Assembly: GCF_014397005.1 (NCBI RefSeq)
Contig: NZ_JACGWS010000008.1
Span: 1-64,000 of the forward strand
Reading direction: 5' to 3'
Origin: Kordia aestuariivivens
Lineage (GTDB): Bacteria > Bacteroidota > Bacteroidia > Flavobacteriales > Flavobacteriaceae
Length of the DNA stretch: 64,000 nt
The notes under the pieces are model-generated. The model was not told where the DNA came from. It saw only the letters and a list, made by a program, of their open reading frames with translations, and did not search any database. Of this stretch, positions 35,892-46,507 are shown one piece after another; within the stretch, counting starts at the first letter, position 1, and each line of letters opens with the position of its first letter. The position numbers were made by a program, and so were the translations under genes.

Positions 35892-37163
35892 TTACAGCAA
35901 TTCTAAAATTCGTTCAAGCGCCATACCACGCGAACCTTTAATCAATAAATTGCTGTTTTTTAGTGCTGGAAAATTAGCTTTCAATTCTTCAAAAGTTGGA
36001 TAGATAATTATCTTGTTGTCAGTGCTACTTGTCTTTCCGAAATTTTCTCCAATTAAAAATACCTTATCAATGTTCAAAGAACTTACATAATCCGTGATAA
36101 ATTGATGTTCTTTTGCTGCGCTTTCGCCTAATTCAAACATATCACCCAAAAAAGCAATTTTGTTTGTACTTGTTAAGTTTGAAAAATTATCCAACGCAGC
36201 TTTCATGCTTGTGGGATTGGCGTTGTACGCGTCTAAAATGATGCTGTTTGTATCTTTATTGATAATCTGAGATCTATTGTTAGAAGGCGTATATGATTCA
36301 ACAGCGTCTTTTATATCGTTTAGTGGAATGCCGAAATAACTTCCTATTGCAATGGCGGCTGCAATGTTTGAAAAATTATATGCTCCGATCAATTGACTTT
36401 GAATTTCTACGTCATTTAATGTAGCGCGAACCATTGGATTTGCGCTCAGAAAACGAATCGCTACATCATTATCTTCAGAACTTCCAAAGGTGTACTTTGT
36501 AGCATTATGAGTCCTTTCTACTTGCTTTGGATCATCTCCATTCACAAAAATAAATTTATTATTTACTTTTAAATAGTCGTATAGTTCGCTCTTACCGAGA
36601 ATAACACCTTCAATGCCACCAAAACCTTCTAAGTGCGCTTTTCCAAAGTTGGTGATGTAACCGTAATCAGGTTCTGCAATACTGCTTAAAAAGGTAATTT
36701 CCTCACGATGATTTGCGCCCATTTCTACAATACCTATTTCAGTAGTTGAATCCATGGAAAGTAAGGTAAGTGGTACGCCAATATGATTGTTTAAATTTCC
36801 TTTGGTAGCAGTTGTGTTGAACTTTTTAGACAATACTACATTTATTAATTCCTTCGTGGTCGTTTTACCGTTACTTCCTGTGAGTGATACAATAGGAATG
36901 TTTAATTGTTTTCTGTGATGATTGGCAAGTTGTTGAAGCGTCTCTAATACATCTTTTACTAGAATAGTGTGTTCTGATGTGTTGTATGCTTCTTCATCAA
37001 CGATCGCATACGCAGCACCTTTTTGTAACGCGTCTTTAGCGTATATGTTGCCATTAAAATTATCGCCTTTTAAAGCGAAAAAAATACAATCAGGTGTAAT
37101 GTTTCTCGAATCCGTACAAACTACTGGGTGTTGTTGAAAAATTGTATATAATGCTGAAATCAT
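35892..37163 (-). CDS. murF: UDP-MurNAc-tripeptide:D-Ala-D-Ala ligase
   Basis: This 423-residue Mur ligase has VCTDSRNITPDCIFFALKG at the N-terminus, the ATP loop SLTGSNGKTTTKELI, GIVEMGANHREEI, YITNFGKAHLEGFGG and ILDAYNANPTSMKAA. It adds D-Ala-D-Ala to the peptidoglycan precursor in the cytosol. Its position after gldJ, with murF and gldJ on the same strand, matches other flavobacteria as I recall. Confidence 0.95.
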   Translation of the reverse strand: MISALYTIFQQHPVVCTDSRNITPDCIFFALKGDNFNGNIYAKDALQKGAAYAIVDEEAYNTSEHTILVKDVLETLQQLANHHRKQLNIPIVSLTGSNGKTTTKELINVVLSKKFNTTATKGNLNNHIGVPLTLLSMDSTTEIGIVEMGANHREEITFLSSIAEPDYGYITNFGKAHLEGFGGIEGVILGKSELYDYLKVNNKFIFVNGDDPKQVERTHNATKYTFGSSEDNDVAIRFLSANPMVRATLNDVEIQSQLIGAYNFSNIAAAIAIGSYFGIPLNDIKDAVESYTPSNNRSQIINKDTNSIILDAYNANPTSMKAALDNFSNLTSTNKIAFLGDMFELGESAAKEHQFITDYVSSLNIDKVFLIGENFGKTSSTDNKIIIYPTFEELKANFPALKNSNLLIKGSRGMALERILELL

Positions 37164-37189
37164 TTTGAATCGAATTAATATTTAAACGA

Positions 37190-37221
37190 AAAAAAGCCCT
37201 GATGTATCAGGGCTTTTTTTT
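37190..37221. terminator. Terminator between gldJ and murF
   Basis: AAAAGCCCTGAT / ATCAGGGCTTTT with a GT loop is followed by T runs on both strands. It lies between the gldJ stop and the murF start. Confidence 0.85.
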
Positions 37222-37248
37222 AGTACTATACATAAAATGTAAGTAGTA

Positions 37249-38943
37249 TTATTTTCTTGGTCTCTTGTTACTTTGTGATTTAGAACCAACTCTAGACATT
37301 GCACATCTAAACCCAATATATGAAGTTGCCATATATTCTGGGAATGCTCTTCTTTGTGCAGGATCAATCCAGTATGCTCTATCTTTCCATGATCCACCTT
37401 TGTAAACTCGTACATTGTCATCAATTAACGTAGTTCTTGAGTTAGATTTGTCATATTGTCTCACCATTCCTGTAGAATCAGATCCTACTTGATGTTTTGG
37501 TGCGTTATACATGCGTTTTGCCTCAGATTCTGAATCTTCATCTTCATTAAATAAGTCAAAATATCTTGAAGATGCAACATCTCCATCACGATAGTTTCTG
37601 TTATCAGACTTGTCAAAATTTGTACGTAAGTATGTTTCTTTCTCGTCAACATCAACTTGCGCTAATTGTCCAGGAAGATTTCTTGCCATAATTCTACCAT
37701 TCGCTAAAGTATCATATTTCATACTTCCAGCTTCAACAATTTCTACGGTTCCTTCAGCGTTGATTTTGTTTTTTGTATAGTAGTTACCACGATAGTAGTT
37801 AAAGTCATTTGCTTCATCATCTACAATTGGACGATATACATCAGCAACCCATTCTGCAACGTTTCCAGCCATATCATATAAACCATGATCGTTTGGAGGA
37901 TAAGTTTTTACGCGTGCAGTAATATCAGCACCATCATCAGACCAACCTGCGATTCCACCGTAATCTCCTTTTCCTTGCTTGAAGTTTGCTAATTGATCTC
38001 CACGTCTTTTTCTGTTTCCACTTCTTGTGAATTCACCTTTCCATGGATATTTCTTTCTACCACGTACATTATTGTACTCTCTCAATCCATCTAAACCTTT
38101 TGCAGCATATTCCCACTCAGCTTCAGTTGGCAAACGATATTCTGGTAAAATAATTCCAGTAGTACGTTTTGCATATACATTTGTAGATTCTTCTTCTTCA
38201 CCGTCTTCGTCATCTTCGCCTTTTTTCTTTTTCTTCTTTGATTTTTCAGCAATTCGACCTTGGTAATCATCAATCTTACCTGCGTAAGTTTCTTTCGGTC
38301 TTGTCAAATACGCTTCTGTGCTAAATGTGCTTCCTGCGTCAATACTATCCGTTTTTACACCTTTAGCAATATAACCTTCGCGCTCTAAAACAGATTCGTT
38401 CACTCTGTCAGTTCTCCACTGGCAGAATTGAACTGCTTGAATCCAGTTTACACCAACTACAGGGTAATCAGCATATCCAGGATGTCTTAGGTAGTTAGTG
38501 GTCATCGTTTCATTAAATCCTAAACGATCTCTCCAAACTAATGTGTCAGGTAAAACACCTGTATAAATGTTTTTGTAATTTTCATCTTCTGGAGGGAAAA
38601 CACTTTTTGTCCAATATAAGTACTCTGTGTACATTAAATTGGTAACCTCTGTTTCATCCATATAAAAGGATTGCACGTGTTGTTGGTTTGGAGTGTTATT
38701 CCAATCATGCATAGGGTCATCCTGTGTTTTTCCCATTGTGAAGGTTCCGCCTTCAACAAATACTAATCCTGGAGCCGTTTCCTGATCTTTAAATTTTGTG
38801 TTGGCTGTAAATCCACCGTCTTTACCGTCAATGCGCCAACCAGTGGCTCTTGAGGTGTTATTTGATGATGATCTTTTACAGCTAAAAAATCCTAGTGAAA
38901 CTACTGCGGCAAGTAGCATAATTTTTATTGTACGCTTTTTCAT
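37249..38943 (-). CDS. gldJ: Gliding motility lipoprotein GldJ
   Basis: The start at 38943 gives a 564-residue lipoprotein (MKKRTIKIML, lipobox LGFFSC). An FGE-fold domain spans most of it: FVEGGTFTMGKTQDDP, DETEVTNLMYTEYLYW, YPVVGVNWIQAVQFCQWRT, RLPTEAEWEYAAKG, YDMAGNVAEWVADVYRP, YKGGSWKDRAYW and IGFRCAM. An insertion rich in Lys/Glu/Asp (about 235-255, KSKKKKKKGEDDEDGEEEES) is low complexity. GldJ is required for gliding and for type IX secretion. porU and porV lie divergently next to it, as in Flavobacterium. Confidence 0.95.
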   Translation of the reverse strand: MKKRTIKIMLLAAVVSLGFFSCKRSSSNNTSRATGWRIDGKDGGFTANTKFKDQETAPGLVFVEGGTFTMGKTQDDPMHDWNNTPNQQHVQSFYMDETEVTNLMYTEYLYWTKSVFPPEDENYKNIYTGVLPDTLVWRDRLGFNETMTTNYLRHPGYADYPVVGVNWIQAVQFCQWRTDRVNESVLEREGYIAKGVKTDSIDAGSTFSTEAYLTRPKETYAGKIDDYQGRIAEKSKKKKKKGEDDEDGEEEESTNVYAKRTTGIILPEYRLPTEAEWEYAAKGLDGLREYNNVRGRKKYPWKGEFTRSGNRKRRGDQLANFKQGKGDYGGIAGWSDDGADITARVKTYPPNDHGLYDMAGNVAEWVADVYRPIVDDEANDFNYYRGNYYTKNKINAEGTVEIVEAGSMKYDTLANGRIMARNLPGQLAQVDVDEKETYLRTNFDKSDNRNYRDGDVASSRYFDLFNEDEDSESEAKRMYNAPKHQVGSDSTGMVRQYDKSNSRTTLIDDNVRVYKGGSWKDRAYWIDPAQRRAFPEYMATSYIGFRCAMSRVGSKSQSNKRPRK

Positions 38944-39169
38944 AGTCAAGACTTGAGTATTGAAAGAAATTTTGGTTTGCAATATAGCAATTAAAGGTAA
39001 AATATCAAGATTTATTTCAAAAATTAATATGATGCTTTACCTGCATCACAAATATTAATAGTTTTCATATAACGGACACAGTTGTTATTTATTATTCTTA
39101 ATTTTGTTTTTTTGATAAAATAGCTAAAACATTGAATAATATTTCGATGTATTTACCGTTAAAGATGCA

Positions 39170-42100
39170 ATGAAAAATACACTTACTCTCCTTATTGGTA
39201 TCCTTTTTATAAGTGCTCATGCTCAAAATAAGCACTTCGATTTAGTATGGAATGATACGCCAACTCAATTTTCTACGGAAACAACGACGATCGCATTACC
39301 CACATTTACCAAAGAATATTTTGTGTACAATGATGATGCTACCATTAACTTCATAGCGCAATGGGATGATGATCGTGCTGTAAATAAAAACTCTATTCGT
39401 ATTGAAAATGTTGCGTATGGAAGCATTTCAAATCAAAATTTAGGTGGAATTGACAAAAGAAAATTACCAACTTCTATAAAATCTAAAATATTAAATTCGG
39501 GTGCTAGAGGGAAAAATGCACACATATTAATAGTATCTCCATTAATCAACGAAAACGGAGTTGTTAAAAAAGTACTCAGTTTTGATGTGAGTTATAATTT
39601 TCTTGCCAGAAGACCAAATTCAGGTTTTAAAAACAGTGAAGCAATCACAAGTTCGGTATTGGCAAGCGGAAATTTTTATAAATTTTCAGTAGAAGAATCA
39701 GGAATACATAGATTAAGCGCCGATTTTTTAAATCAAATAGGTTTAAATACAGGAAACATAAATCCAAGAAAATTAAAAATCTATGGAAATGGTGGACGAA
39801 TGATTCCTCATTTAAACGAATTAAACCAATATTATGACGTTACTGAAAACGCAATTACGGTTGTTGGAGAAGAAGACGGACAATTTAATGGAGAAGATTA
39901 TGTGTTATTTTATGCTGAAGGACCCAAAAAATGGAATTCAGACAGTCAAACGCATATCAATGCATATACAGATAAGACCTATTATTACATAACGGTGGAT
40001 GGTTCTGAAGATGGAAAACGAATTCCAGAAGCGATACAACCTACGGCAACACCCGATGTTATCATTACTCAATATAACGATTATCAATTTCACGAAGTTG
40101 ACAACATAAACATTGTAAAACTAGGAAGAAGATGGTTTGGAGAAGTATTCAATATTGAAACTGAGCAAACATTTGACTTTACACTGCCAAATATAGTAAC
40201 GACAGAACCTGTTCGTATCGGAATAAAACCAGCATCAATATCTAACAACGCAACGTCCATGTCTACATTTATAAACGGACAACCTGCGCAAAATAGTAAT
40301 GGGCAACCTGCGTTTAACTTTAATTTTGCGGCAATAGATGGTTCGTCGTATGCTACACAGCATATCGTTTCAGGATCTCCACAAAATAGACAAGGATTAA
40401 TAGAAGACGATGTAAATCTAAGTTCTGAAGATTTAAGCATTACCTTAAACTATCAAAACAATGGAGTTGCAGGTTCGGTGGCATATTTAGACTATATTTC
40501 AGTAGCTTCAACACGTATGTTAATGGGCGTTGATGATCAATTTATGTTTCAATATAATGACGCAAGAAATATAATAGGAACAGGCGAGTTTGTCATTTCT
40601 AATGCAGCAACAATAGCGCAAGTTTGGGACATTACAGACATTTGGAATGTAACTAAAGTAACCAATGATACTGCTGCAAGTAACTTCTCTTTCTCTGCGC
40701 CAATGGGCGAAATAAGACAATACATTGCGTTAGACACCTCTCGATTCTTAATCCCATCCATAGAGCCAAATAGCTTAATTCCGAATCAGGATTTAAAAGG
40801 TGGTGTCTTTGCGGATGGCGATGTTGAGTACATTATTATCTCTCCAGAATCTTTTGTAGGGCAAGCTGAACGTTTAGCAGATTTCCATAGAAACAACTCA
40901 GGAATGATTGTAAAAGTGGTCACCTTAAAAAGTATCTATACCGAATTCAATACTGGAAATCCTGATATTGGAGCCATTAGAAACTTTCTAAAATACGTGT
41001 ACGACAATGCAAGTACTCCCGAAAACAGAATAAAATATGTGTGTTTCTTTGGCGATGCTTCGTATGACTATAAAGACAGAATTCAAGGAAACACAAACAT
41101 TGTTCCTGTATATCAAGCCTACGATAGTTTTAACCTCACGAGAGGTTATATGACGGATGATTTCTATGGAATGATGGATGATACCGAAGGATTGATGTCA
41201 ATTACAGATCGTTTAGATATTGCGTTGGGAAGAATGCTAATTTCTGATGCAAATCAAGCGCAAAAAATGGTCGACAAGACATTAAGTTATTATGCTAAAG
41301 AATCTTATGGAAGATGGCGAAACACGGTAACAATTATTTCTGATGATGCTCAAAATAACTCTGACAAGGATTTAGAAGTAGATTTAGATGCATTAGGAAA
41401 TACCATTGCGTTACAAAAACCATTCATCAATATATCTAAAATACACTCAGATGCTTTTGTGCAACAATCGTCAGCAGCTGGAGAACGCTATCCGGAAGTA
41501 ACAGAGGCTATAAAAGATAACATTGCATTAGGCTCATTAGTGGTCAACTATTTTGGTCACGGTGGAGAAGATGGACTCGCAGGAGAACGAATTTTTGAAA
41601 AAGTAGACTCGCAAGAACTTACCAATGCATGTAGGCTTCCACTATTTATCACAATTACGTGTGAATACACTCGATTTGATAATCCACTGCGTCAAACTGC
41701 AGGAGAATTCATGTTCTGGAATGAAAATGGAGGTGCAGTTTCGTTACTAACAACAACACGACAAATATTTCAAAATGTTGGAGTAAGCATCAATGAATTA
41801 CTAGCAAGATATCTATTCTCGTACGGTTCTAACGAATACGAGCCAATATCTGAAGCATTGCGTCTTACAAAAAACCAAGTATCAACAAGTAACAAAAGAA
41901 CAGTATTCTACATTGGAGATCCTGCATTGAAACTTGCAATTCCAAGACCTAGAGTAAACCTTACAGCCATCAATGATGTGCCAATTACGCAACCAACGGA
42001 TACGCTTAAAGCATTAAGTAAAGTGAAAATGGCGGGGAACATCACGGATGAGCTAGGAAATCTACTAAGCACATACAATGGAACCGTATTCTCAACAATC

Positions 42101-43045
42101 TATGACAAAAAAATTCAACGTCAAACATTGGCAAATGACTTTCCATTTGTATTAGACTTTGAAACGTTGGGAGAAATTATTTTTAGAGGAAAAGCTGAAG
42201 TCGTAGATGGAAACTTTGAATTTGAATTTGTTGTTCCTAGAGATATTACCATTCCTGTTGGAAACGGACGTATAAGTTTCTATGCCGAAAAAGGCGATGT
42301 TTTAGAAGATCATACAGGAGTCAATGAAGCTTTCAAAGTTGGTGAACTCAATGAAAATGCGCCAATAGACAATGAACCTCCAGTAGTAAACCTATTTATG
42401 AATGATGAAAGTTTTGTTTCTGGTGGAATTACCAATGAAGCTCCATTCTTACTAGCAAAACTATCAGATGAAAACGGAATCAATACAGCAAGTGGAATTG
42501 GACACGATATTGTAGCTATTCTTGATGGAGACGAAGTCAATCCTTTTGTCCTAAATGATTACTACGAAACAGAATTAAACGATTACACAAGAGGAATTGT
42601 TAAATTTCCACTCCGCGATTTAGAAGATGGTACACATACACTATCATTAAAAGCGTGGGACGTTTACAACAACTCATCAACAACTGAAATACAATTTACC
42701 GTATTCAATGAAAACAACTCATTGGTCATTAACAATGTTTTAAATTACCCGAATCCTTTTGTCAGTTACACCGAATTTTGGTTCAATCATAACAGTTCTA
42801 GTGAGCTGGATATCATGATCCAAGTATTTACGGTTTCTGGGAAAGTGGTGCGTACGCTTATTGGTAAAACAAATGCTGGCGCTTCAAGCAAAGATTTTGG
42901 TTCATTATCTAGAGATATTCTTTGGGACGGGAAAGATGATTTCGGAGATAAATTAGCAAAAGGAGTCTACGTATACAAGATTACCGTAAAATCTCCGTTA
43001 ACTAATCAGAAAGTTGAAAAATTTGAAAAACTTGTAATACTATAA
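39170..43045 (+). CDS. porU: Type IX secretion system sortase PorU (C25 peptidase)
   Basis: This 1291-residue protein has a signal peptide (1-18), a propeptide-like and beta N-terminal part, and a gingipain-type C25 domain (about 535-925). The catalytic His is in NYFGHGGEDG (about 796) and Cys in FITITCEYTRFDN (about 828). Beta-sandwich domains follow, ending in a FlgD-like module (DILWDGKDDFGDKLAKGVYV). PorU removes the C-terminal sorting domain of T9SS cargo and attaches it at the cell surface. porV follows 32 bases downstream. Confidence 0.95.
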   Translation: MKNTLTLLIGILFISAHAQNKHFDLVWNDTPTQFSTETTTIALPTFTKEYFVYNDDATINFIAQWDDDRAVNKNSIRIENVAYGSISNQNLGGIDKRKLPTSIKSKILNSGARGKNAHILIVSPLINENGVVKKVLSFDVSYNFLARRPNSGFKNSEAITSSVLASGNFYKFSVEESGIHRLSADFLNQIGLNTGNINPRKLKIYGNGGRMIPHLNELNQYYDVTENAITVVGEEDGQFNGEDYVLFYAEGPKKWNSDSQTHINAYTDKTYYYITVDGSEDGKRIPEAIQPTATPDVIITQYNDYQFHEVDNINIVKLGRRWFGEVFNIETEQTFDFTLPNIVTTEPVRIGIKPASISNNATSMSTFINGQPAQNSNGQPAFNFNFAAIDGSSYATQHIVSGSPQNRQGLIEDDVNLSSEDLSITLNYQNNGVAGSVAYLDYISVASTRMLMGVDDQFMFQYNDARNIIGTGEFVISNAATIAQVWDITDIWNVTKVTNDTAASNFSFSAPMGEIRQYIALDTSRFLIPSIEPNSLIPNQDLKGGVFADGDVEYIIISPESFVGQAERLADFHRNNSGMIVKVVTLKSIYTEFNTGNPDIGAIRNFLKYVYDNASTPENRIKYVCFFGDASYDYKDRIQGNTNIVPVYQAYDSFNLTRGYMTDDFYGMMDDTEGLMSITDRLDIALGRMLISDANQAQKMVDKTLSYYAKESYGRWRNTVTIISDDAQNNSDKDLEVDLDALGNTIALQKPFINISKIHSDAFVQQSSAAGERYPEVTEAIKDNIALGSLVVNYFGHGGEDGLAGERIFEKVDSQELTNACRLPLFITITCEYTRFDNPLRQTAGEFMFWNENGGAVSLLTTTRQIFQNVGVSINELLARYLFSYGSNEYEPISEALRLTKNQVSTSNKRTVFYIGDPALKLAIPRPRVNLTAINDVPITQPTDTLKALSKVKMAGNITDELGNLLSTYNGTVFSTIYDKKIQRQTLANDFPFVLDFETLGEIIFRGKAEVVDGNFEFEFVVPRDITIPVGNGRISFYAEKGDVLEDHTGVNEAFKVGELNENAPIDNEPPVVNLFMNDESFVSGGITNEAPFLLAKLSDENGINTASGIGHDIVAILDGDEVNPFVLNDYYETELNDYTRGIVKFPLRDLEDGTHTLSLKAWDVYNNSSTTEIQFTVFNENNSLVINNVLNYPNPFVSYTEFWFNHNSSSELDIMIQVFTVSGKVVRTLIGKTNAGASSKDFGSLSRDILWDGKDDFGDKLAKGVYVYKITVKSPLTNQKVEKFEKLVIL

Positions 43046-43077
43046 ATAAAAACTATATTTGTTAAAATTTTAACTGA

Positions 43078-44319
43078 ATGAAGAAGATATTTTTATCCAT
43101 ATTGTGTTTAATCCCTTTAGGAATGTTAGCACAAACTACGGTCGTAAACCCAAATGATACAAGAGTAATAACGACAGGAGTACCTTTCTTACTCATTACA
43201 CCAGATGCGAGAGCCGCTGGTATGGGAGAATTGGGAGTAGCAACATCACCAGATACGTATTCACAACAGTGGAACCCTGCAAAATATGCATTTGTAAAAG
43301 AGCAAATTGGAGTAGGAATTAGTTACACACCCTACTTAAGTGACTTAGTAAATGATATATTTCTTGGAAATATTACATTTTACAACAGAATAAGCGAAAG
43401 AAGTGCTTGGTCTGCAAGTATAAAATACTTCAGTTTAGGTGAAATTGAAATTATTACACAACAACAAGCTGATATTGGAAACTTTACACCATTAATTGAA
43501 AGACCAAACGAATTATCAATTGATGCATCGTATGCATTGCGTTTAAGTGATCAATTTGCAATGTCGGTTACAGGTCGTTTCTTACGTTCAGACTTAAAAC
43601 TACAATCGCAACCAGATACGGAAGCAAACGCAGCAAGTACATTTGCTGTAGATATCGCAGGATACTATCAATCAGAAGAAATAGCGTATGACAACTTCAA
43701 CGGACGTTGGAGAGGTGGATTTAATATCTCTAACTTAGGACCAAAATTAAAATATGACGACTTAGGTCAAGAAAACTTTTTACCAACAAACTTAAGACTT
43801 GGTGGTGGATTTGACTTTATCTTTGATGAATACAACAAATTGGCGGTAAGTGTTGAAGTAAACAAACTATTAGTGCCAACACCTCCAAAACTCGGTTTTG
43901 TTGATTTAAATGACGACGGAAATCAAGATACAGATGATCTTTCAACCCCAGACGTTGACGAAAACGAACCAACAATCATTGTTGCAGGACAAGATGATGA
44001 TGTAAGTTTTGTGTCAGGAATCTTTCAATCGTTCGGAGATGCACCAGACGGATTCAGTGAAGAATTAAAAGAATTCACGTATGCAATAGGAGCAGAATAC
44101 TGGTACCAAGATTCATTCGCATTACGTCTTGGATACTTCAACGAAAGTGAAATCAAAGGAGCTAGAAAATTCTTTACACTTGGAGCTGGATTCAAATACA
44201 GCGCAGTAAGAATTGATGTTTCATATTTATTCTCTGCATCACAAGTAAAAAATCCATTAGAAAACACATTGCGTTTCTCACTAACATTCAACTTAGGAGA
44301 CACGTACGACGAATTATAA
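43078..44319 (+). CDS. porV: Type IX secretion outer membrane protein PorV (LptO)
   Basis: This 413-residue barrel protein has a signal peptide (1-19), the family start PFLLITPDARAAGMGELGVATSPD, WNPAKYAF, and a FadL-like pattern of strands ending FSLTFNLGDTYDEL. An Asp-rich loop (about 283-305) is likely surface-exposed. PorV is the shuttle that hands cargo from the translocon to PorU. Confidence 0.95.
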   Translation: MKKIFLSILCLIPLGMLAQTTVVNPNDTRVITTGVPFLLITPDARAAGMGELGVATSPDTYSQQWNPAKYAFVKEQIGVGISYTPYLSDLVNDIFLGNITFYNRISERSAWSASIKYFSLGEIEIITQQQADIGNFTPLIERPNELSIDASYALRLSDQFAMSVTGRFLRSDLKLQSQPDTEANAASTFAVDIAGYYQSEEIAYDNFNGRWRGGFNISNLGPKLKYDDLGQENFLPTNLRLGGGFDFIFDEYNKLAVSVEVNKLLVPTPPKLGFVDLNDDGNQDTDDLSTPDVDENEPTIIVAGQDDDVSFVSGIFQSFGDAPDGFSEELKEFTYAIGAEYWYQDSFALRLGYFNESEIKGARKFFTLGAGFKYSAVRIDVSYLFSASQVKNPLENTLRFSLTFNLGDTYDEL

Positions 44320-44340
44320 AATTCGATATAACAACAATTA

Positions 44341-44377
44341 CAAAAACCTTTCAAGTTTACTTGGAAGGTTTTTTTGT
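44341..44377 (+). terminator. Terminator of the porU-porV unit
   Basis: AAAAACCTTTCAAG / CTTGGAAGGTTTTT forms a stem with one mismatch around TTTA, followed by a T run. It lies about 22 bases after the porV stop. Confidence 0.85.
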
Positions 44378-44627
44378 GGATATAAACTTCACTTTTAATT
44401 TATCATGAGTAATAGTCGAAAGACTCAGTTTAGGAACAAACGAACAAAAGAAAAGTTTAGTAGTTTATAAGTTTAAGAGTTTCCGATTTGAATCAAAGTA
44501 AGATAATCAAATATACAAATCAACAAACAAACAAGAAGCAAAGGGACACAATCCGAAAGTTAAAAGTTAAAAAGATTAGAGTTAAGAGTGAAAAACGCAA
44601 GTTAACCCACAACCCAAGAGCGCAGCG

Positions 44628-44690
44628 ACCCAACACCCAACACCCAACAACCAACAACCAACAACCAACAACCAACAACCAACAACCAAA
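44628..44690. repeat. Heptamer tandem repeat (CACCCAA / CAACCAA)
   Basis: Two CACCCAA units pass into about seven CAACCAA units in the gap between porV and cdd. It is a period-7 simple repeat prone to slippage; the open frame across it is not a real gene. Confidence 0.88.
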
Positions 44691-44775
44691 TTACGCTATT
44701 CCATAAATAATCACTATATTTCTAGGCTATTTTGATTTGAATTAATCATCAATCAAAAGAAAATAAAAATTTCAA

Positions 44776-45258
44776 ATGCAGGAAATAAAAATCACAACAA
44801 CACTCACGTGTTATGACAACATAGAGGAACTTCCTCAAGACGTTCAAGAGCTAATGCAACATGCTGTAGAAGCACGTAAAAATGCGTATGCTCCGTATTC
44901 TAACTTTAGAGTTGGCGCCGCATTACAATTAGAAAATGGTATCGTTGTCCCAGGAAACAATCAAGAAAATGCAGCTTATCCTTCAGGATTATGTGCAGAA
45001 CGAGTAGCAATATTTCACGCAGGTGCTCAATATCCAGGAGTCAAAATAACGCAAATGGCAATCACGGCAACTTCAGACAATCATATTAACAAAACACCAA
45101 TTCCGCCATGTGGATCGTGTAGACAATCTATTGCTGAATACGAAATGCGTCAAGATTCGGATATTGAAATATACTTCATGGGTGGCGAAGGAAAAATCAT
45201 GAAATCCAATTCACTCAAAGATTTATTACCGTTAATTTTTGATAAATCGTATTTATAG
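44776..45258 (+). CDS. cdd: Cytidine deaminase
   Basis: This 160-residue enzyme has the zinc and catalytic motifs YPSGLCAERVAIF (Cys with the proton-shuttling Glu) and PPCGSCRQSI (two zinc Cys), plus the substrate stretch YAPYSNFRVGAAL. It converts cytidine and deoxycytidine to uridine forms in pyrimidine salvage. The length is typical of the tetrameric type. Confidence 0.95.
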   Translation: MQEIKITTTLTCYDNIEELPQDVQELMQHAVEARKNAYAPYSNFRVGAALQLENGIVVPGNNQENAAYPSGLCAERVAIFHAGAQYPGVKITQMAITATSDNHINKTPIPPCGSCRQSIAEYEMRQDSDIEIYFMGGEGKIMKSNSLKDLLPLIFDKSYL

Positions 45259-45409
45259 ACGTGCAAAAAAATCCATAAATTATCTAAAAACAAAAGTCAA
45301 AATTAATAATCAATTGATTTTATACTTTTCGATAACGTTTTCGATAGAATAATTCGTGTTAAAACATAGATAAATTTGCATTACATTTTTTCACTTCTTA
45401 TTAAAATAG

Positions 45410-45417
45410 TATTTTTG
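45410..45417 (+). promoter_or_regulatory. -7 element before pdhA
   Basis: TATTTTTG matches TAnnTTTG, about 88 bases before the ATG. The expected -33 position reads TTT rather than TTG, so the match is partial. Confidence 0.4.
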
Positions 45418-45505
45418 TTATTCGTTTAAAAAAAACAAACGACAGGAAGCTATAAACCTATAAATGGAATTGTTACTAGTAACAAAGCCAACCAACTTGA
45501 AATAA

Positions 45506-46504
45506 ATGAAAAAGATCACTAAAGAGATATACCGTAAATGGTATGAGGAGATGTTATTCTGGAGAAAGTTCGAAGACAAACTAGCCGCTGTATACATTCA
45601 GCAAAAAGTACGTGGATTTCTTCACTTATACAATGGTCAGGAAGCTGTTTTGGCAGGATCATTACATGCAATGGACTTATCAAAGGACAAAATGATTACT
45701 GCATATAGAAATCACGTTCAGCCAATTGGAATGGGAGTTGATCCTAAAAAAGTAATGGCAGAACTCTACGGAAAAGCAACCGGAACATCACAAGGACTTG
45801 GTGGATCAATGCACATATTTGCGCCAAAACAAGGATTTTATGGTGGACACGGAATAGTTGGTGGACAAATTCCATTAGGAGCTGGATTAGCTTTTGCAGA
45901 CAAATACTTCAAAAGAGAAGCAGTAACCTTATGTTACATGGGAGATGGAGCGGTACGTCAAGGATCGTTACACGAAACTTTCAACATGGCAATGAACTGG
46001 AAACTACCTGTAGTATTCATCTGTGAAAACAATGGATATGCCATGGGAACATCTGTGGAAAGAACAGCAAATCATACAGATATTTGGAAACTTGGTTTAG
46101 GATACGAAATGCCTTGTGGACCTGTTGACGGAATGAATCCTGAAAAAGTAGCAGAAGCAGTTAGCGAAGCAGTAGACAGAGCAAGACGCGGTGACGGACC
46201 AACATTCTTAGAAATGAAAACATACCGTTACAGAGGACATTCTATGTCTGATGCACAACATTATAGAACAAAAGACGAAGTAGCTGAGTACAAAAAAATA
46301 GATCCAATCACGCAAGTAAAAGAAACGTTGTTGGAGAAAAAATATGCTACGGAAGAAGAAATTGCTGAAATGGACAAGCGTGTAAAAGCATTGGTGAAAG
46401 AATGTGAAAATTTCGCCGAAGAATCTCCATATCCGCCAAAAAGTCTAATGTACGACGTAGTGTACGAACAAGAAGATTATCCATTTTTATCTCATAAACT
46501 ATAA
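45506..46504 (+). CDS. pdhA: Pyruvate dehydrogenase E1 component, alpha subunit
   Basis: This 332-residue protein has the E1-alpha signatures MITAYRNHVQPIGMG, GKATGTSQGLGGSMH, and the TPP motif MGDGAVRQGSLHETFNMA with VFICENNGYAMGTS. The phosphorylation-loop-like stretch YRYRGHSMSDAQHYR is also present. It decarboxylates pyruvate with an E1-beta partner that is not encoded here. The E2 gene follows after 3 bases. Confidence 0.95.
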   Translation: MKKITKEIYRKWYEEMLFWRKFEDKLAAVYIQQKVRGFLHLYNGQEAVLAGSLHAMDLSKDKMITAYRNHVQPIGMGVDPKKVMAELYGKATGTSQGLGGSMHIFAPKQGFYGGHGIVGGQIPLGAGLAFADKYFKREAVTLCYMGDGAVRQGSLHETFNMAMNWKLPVVFICENNGYAMGTSVERTANHTDIWKLGLGYEMPCGPVDGMNPEKVAEAVSEAVDRARRGDGPTFLEMKTYRYRGHSMSDAQHYRTKDEVAEYKKIDPITQVKETLLEKKYATEEEIAEMDKRVKALVKECENFAEESPYPPKSLMYDVVYEQEDYPFLSHKL

Positions 46505-46507
46505 AAC

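Noticed and set aside
44488-44706. 72-codon frame across the heptamer repeat
   Set aside because: Its C-terminal part is only repeat translation, the rest is Lys-rich AT-biased sequence, and there is no initiation context.
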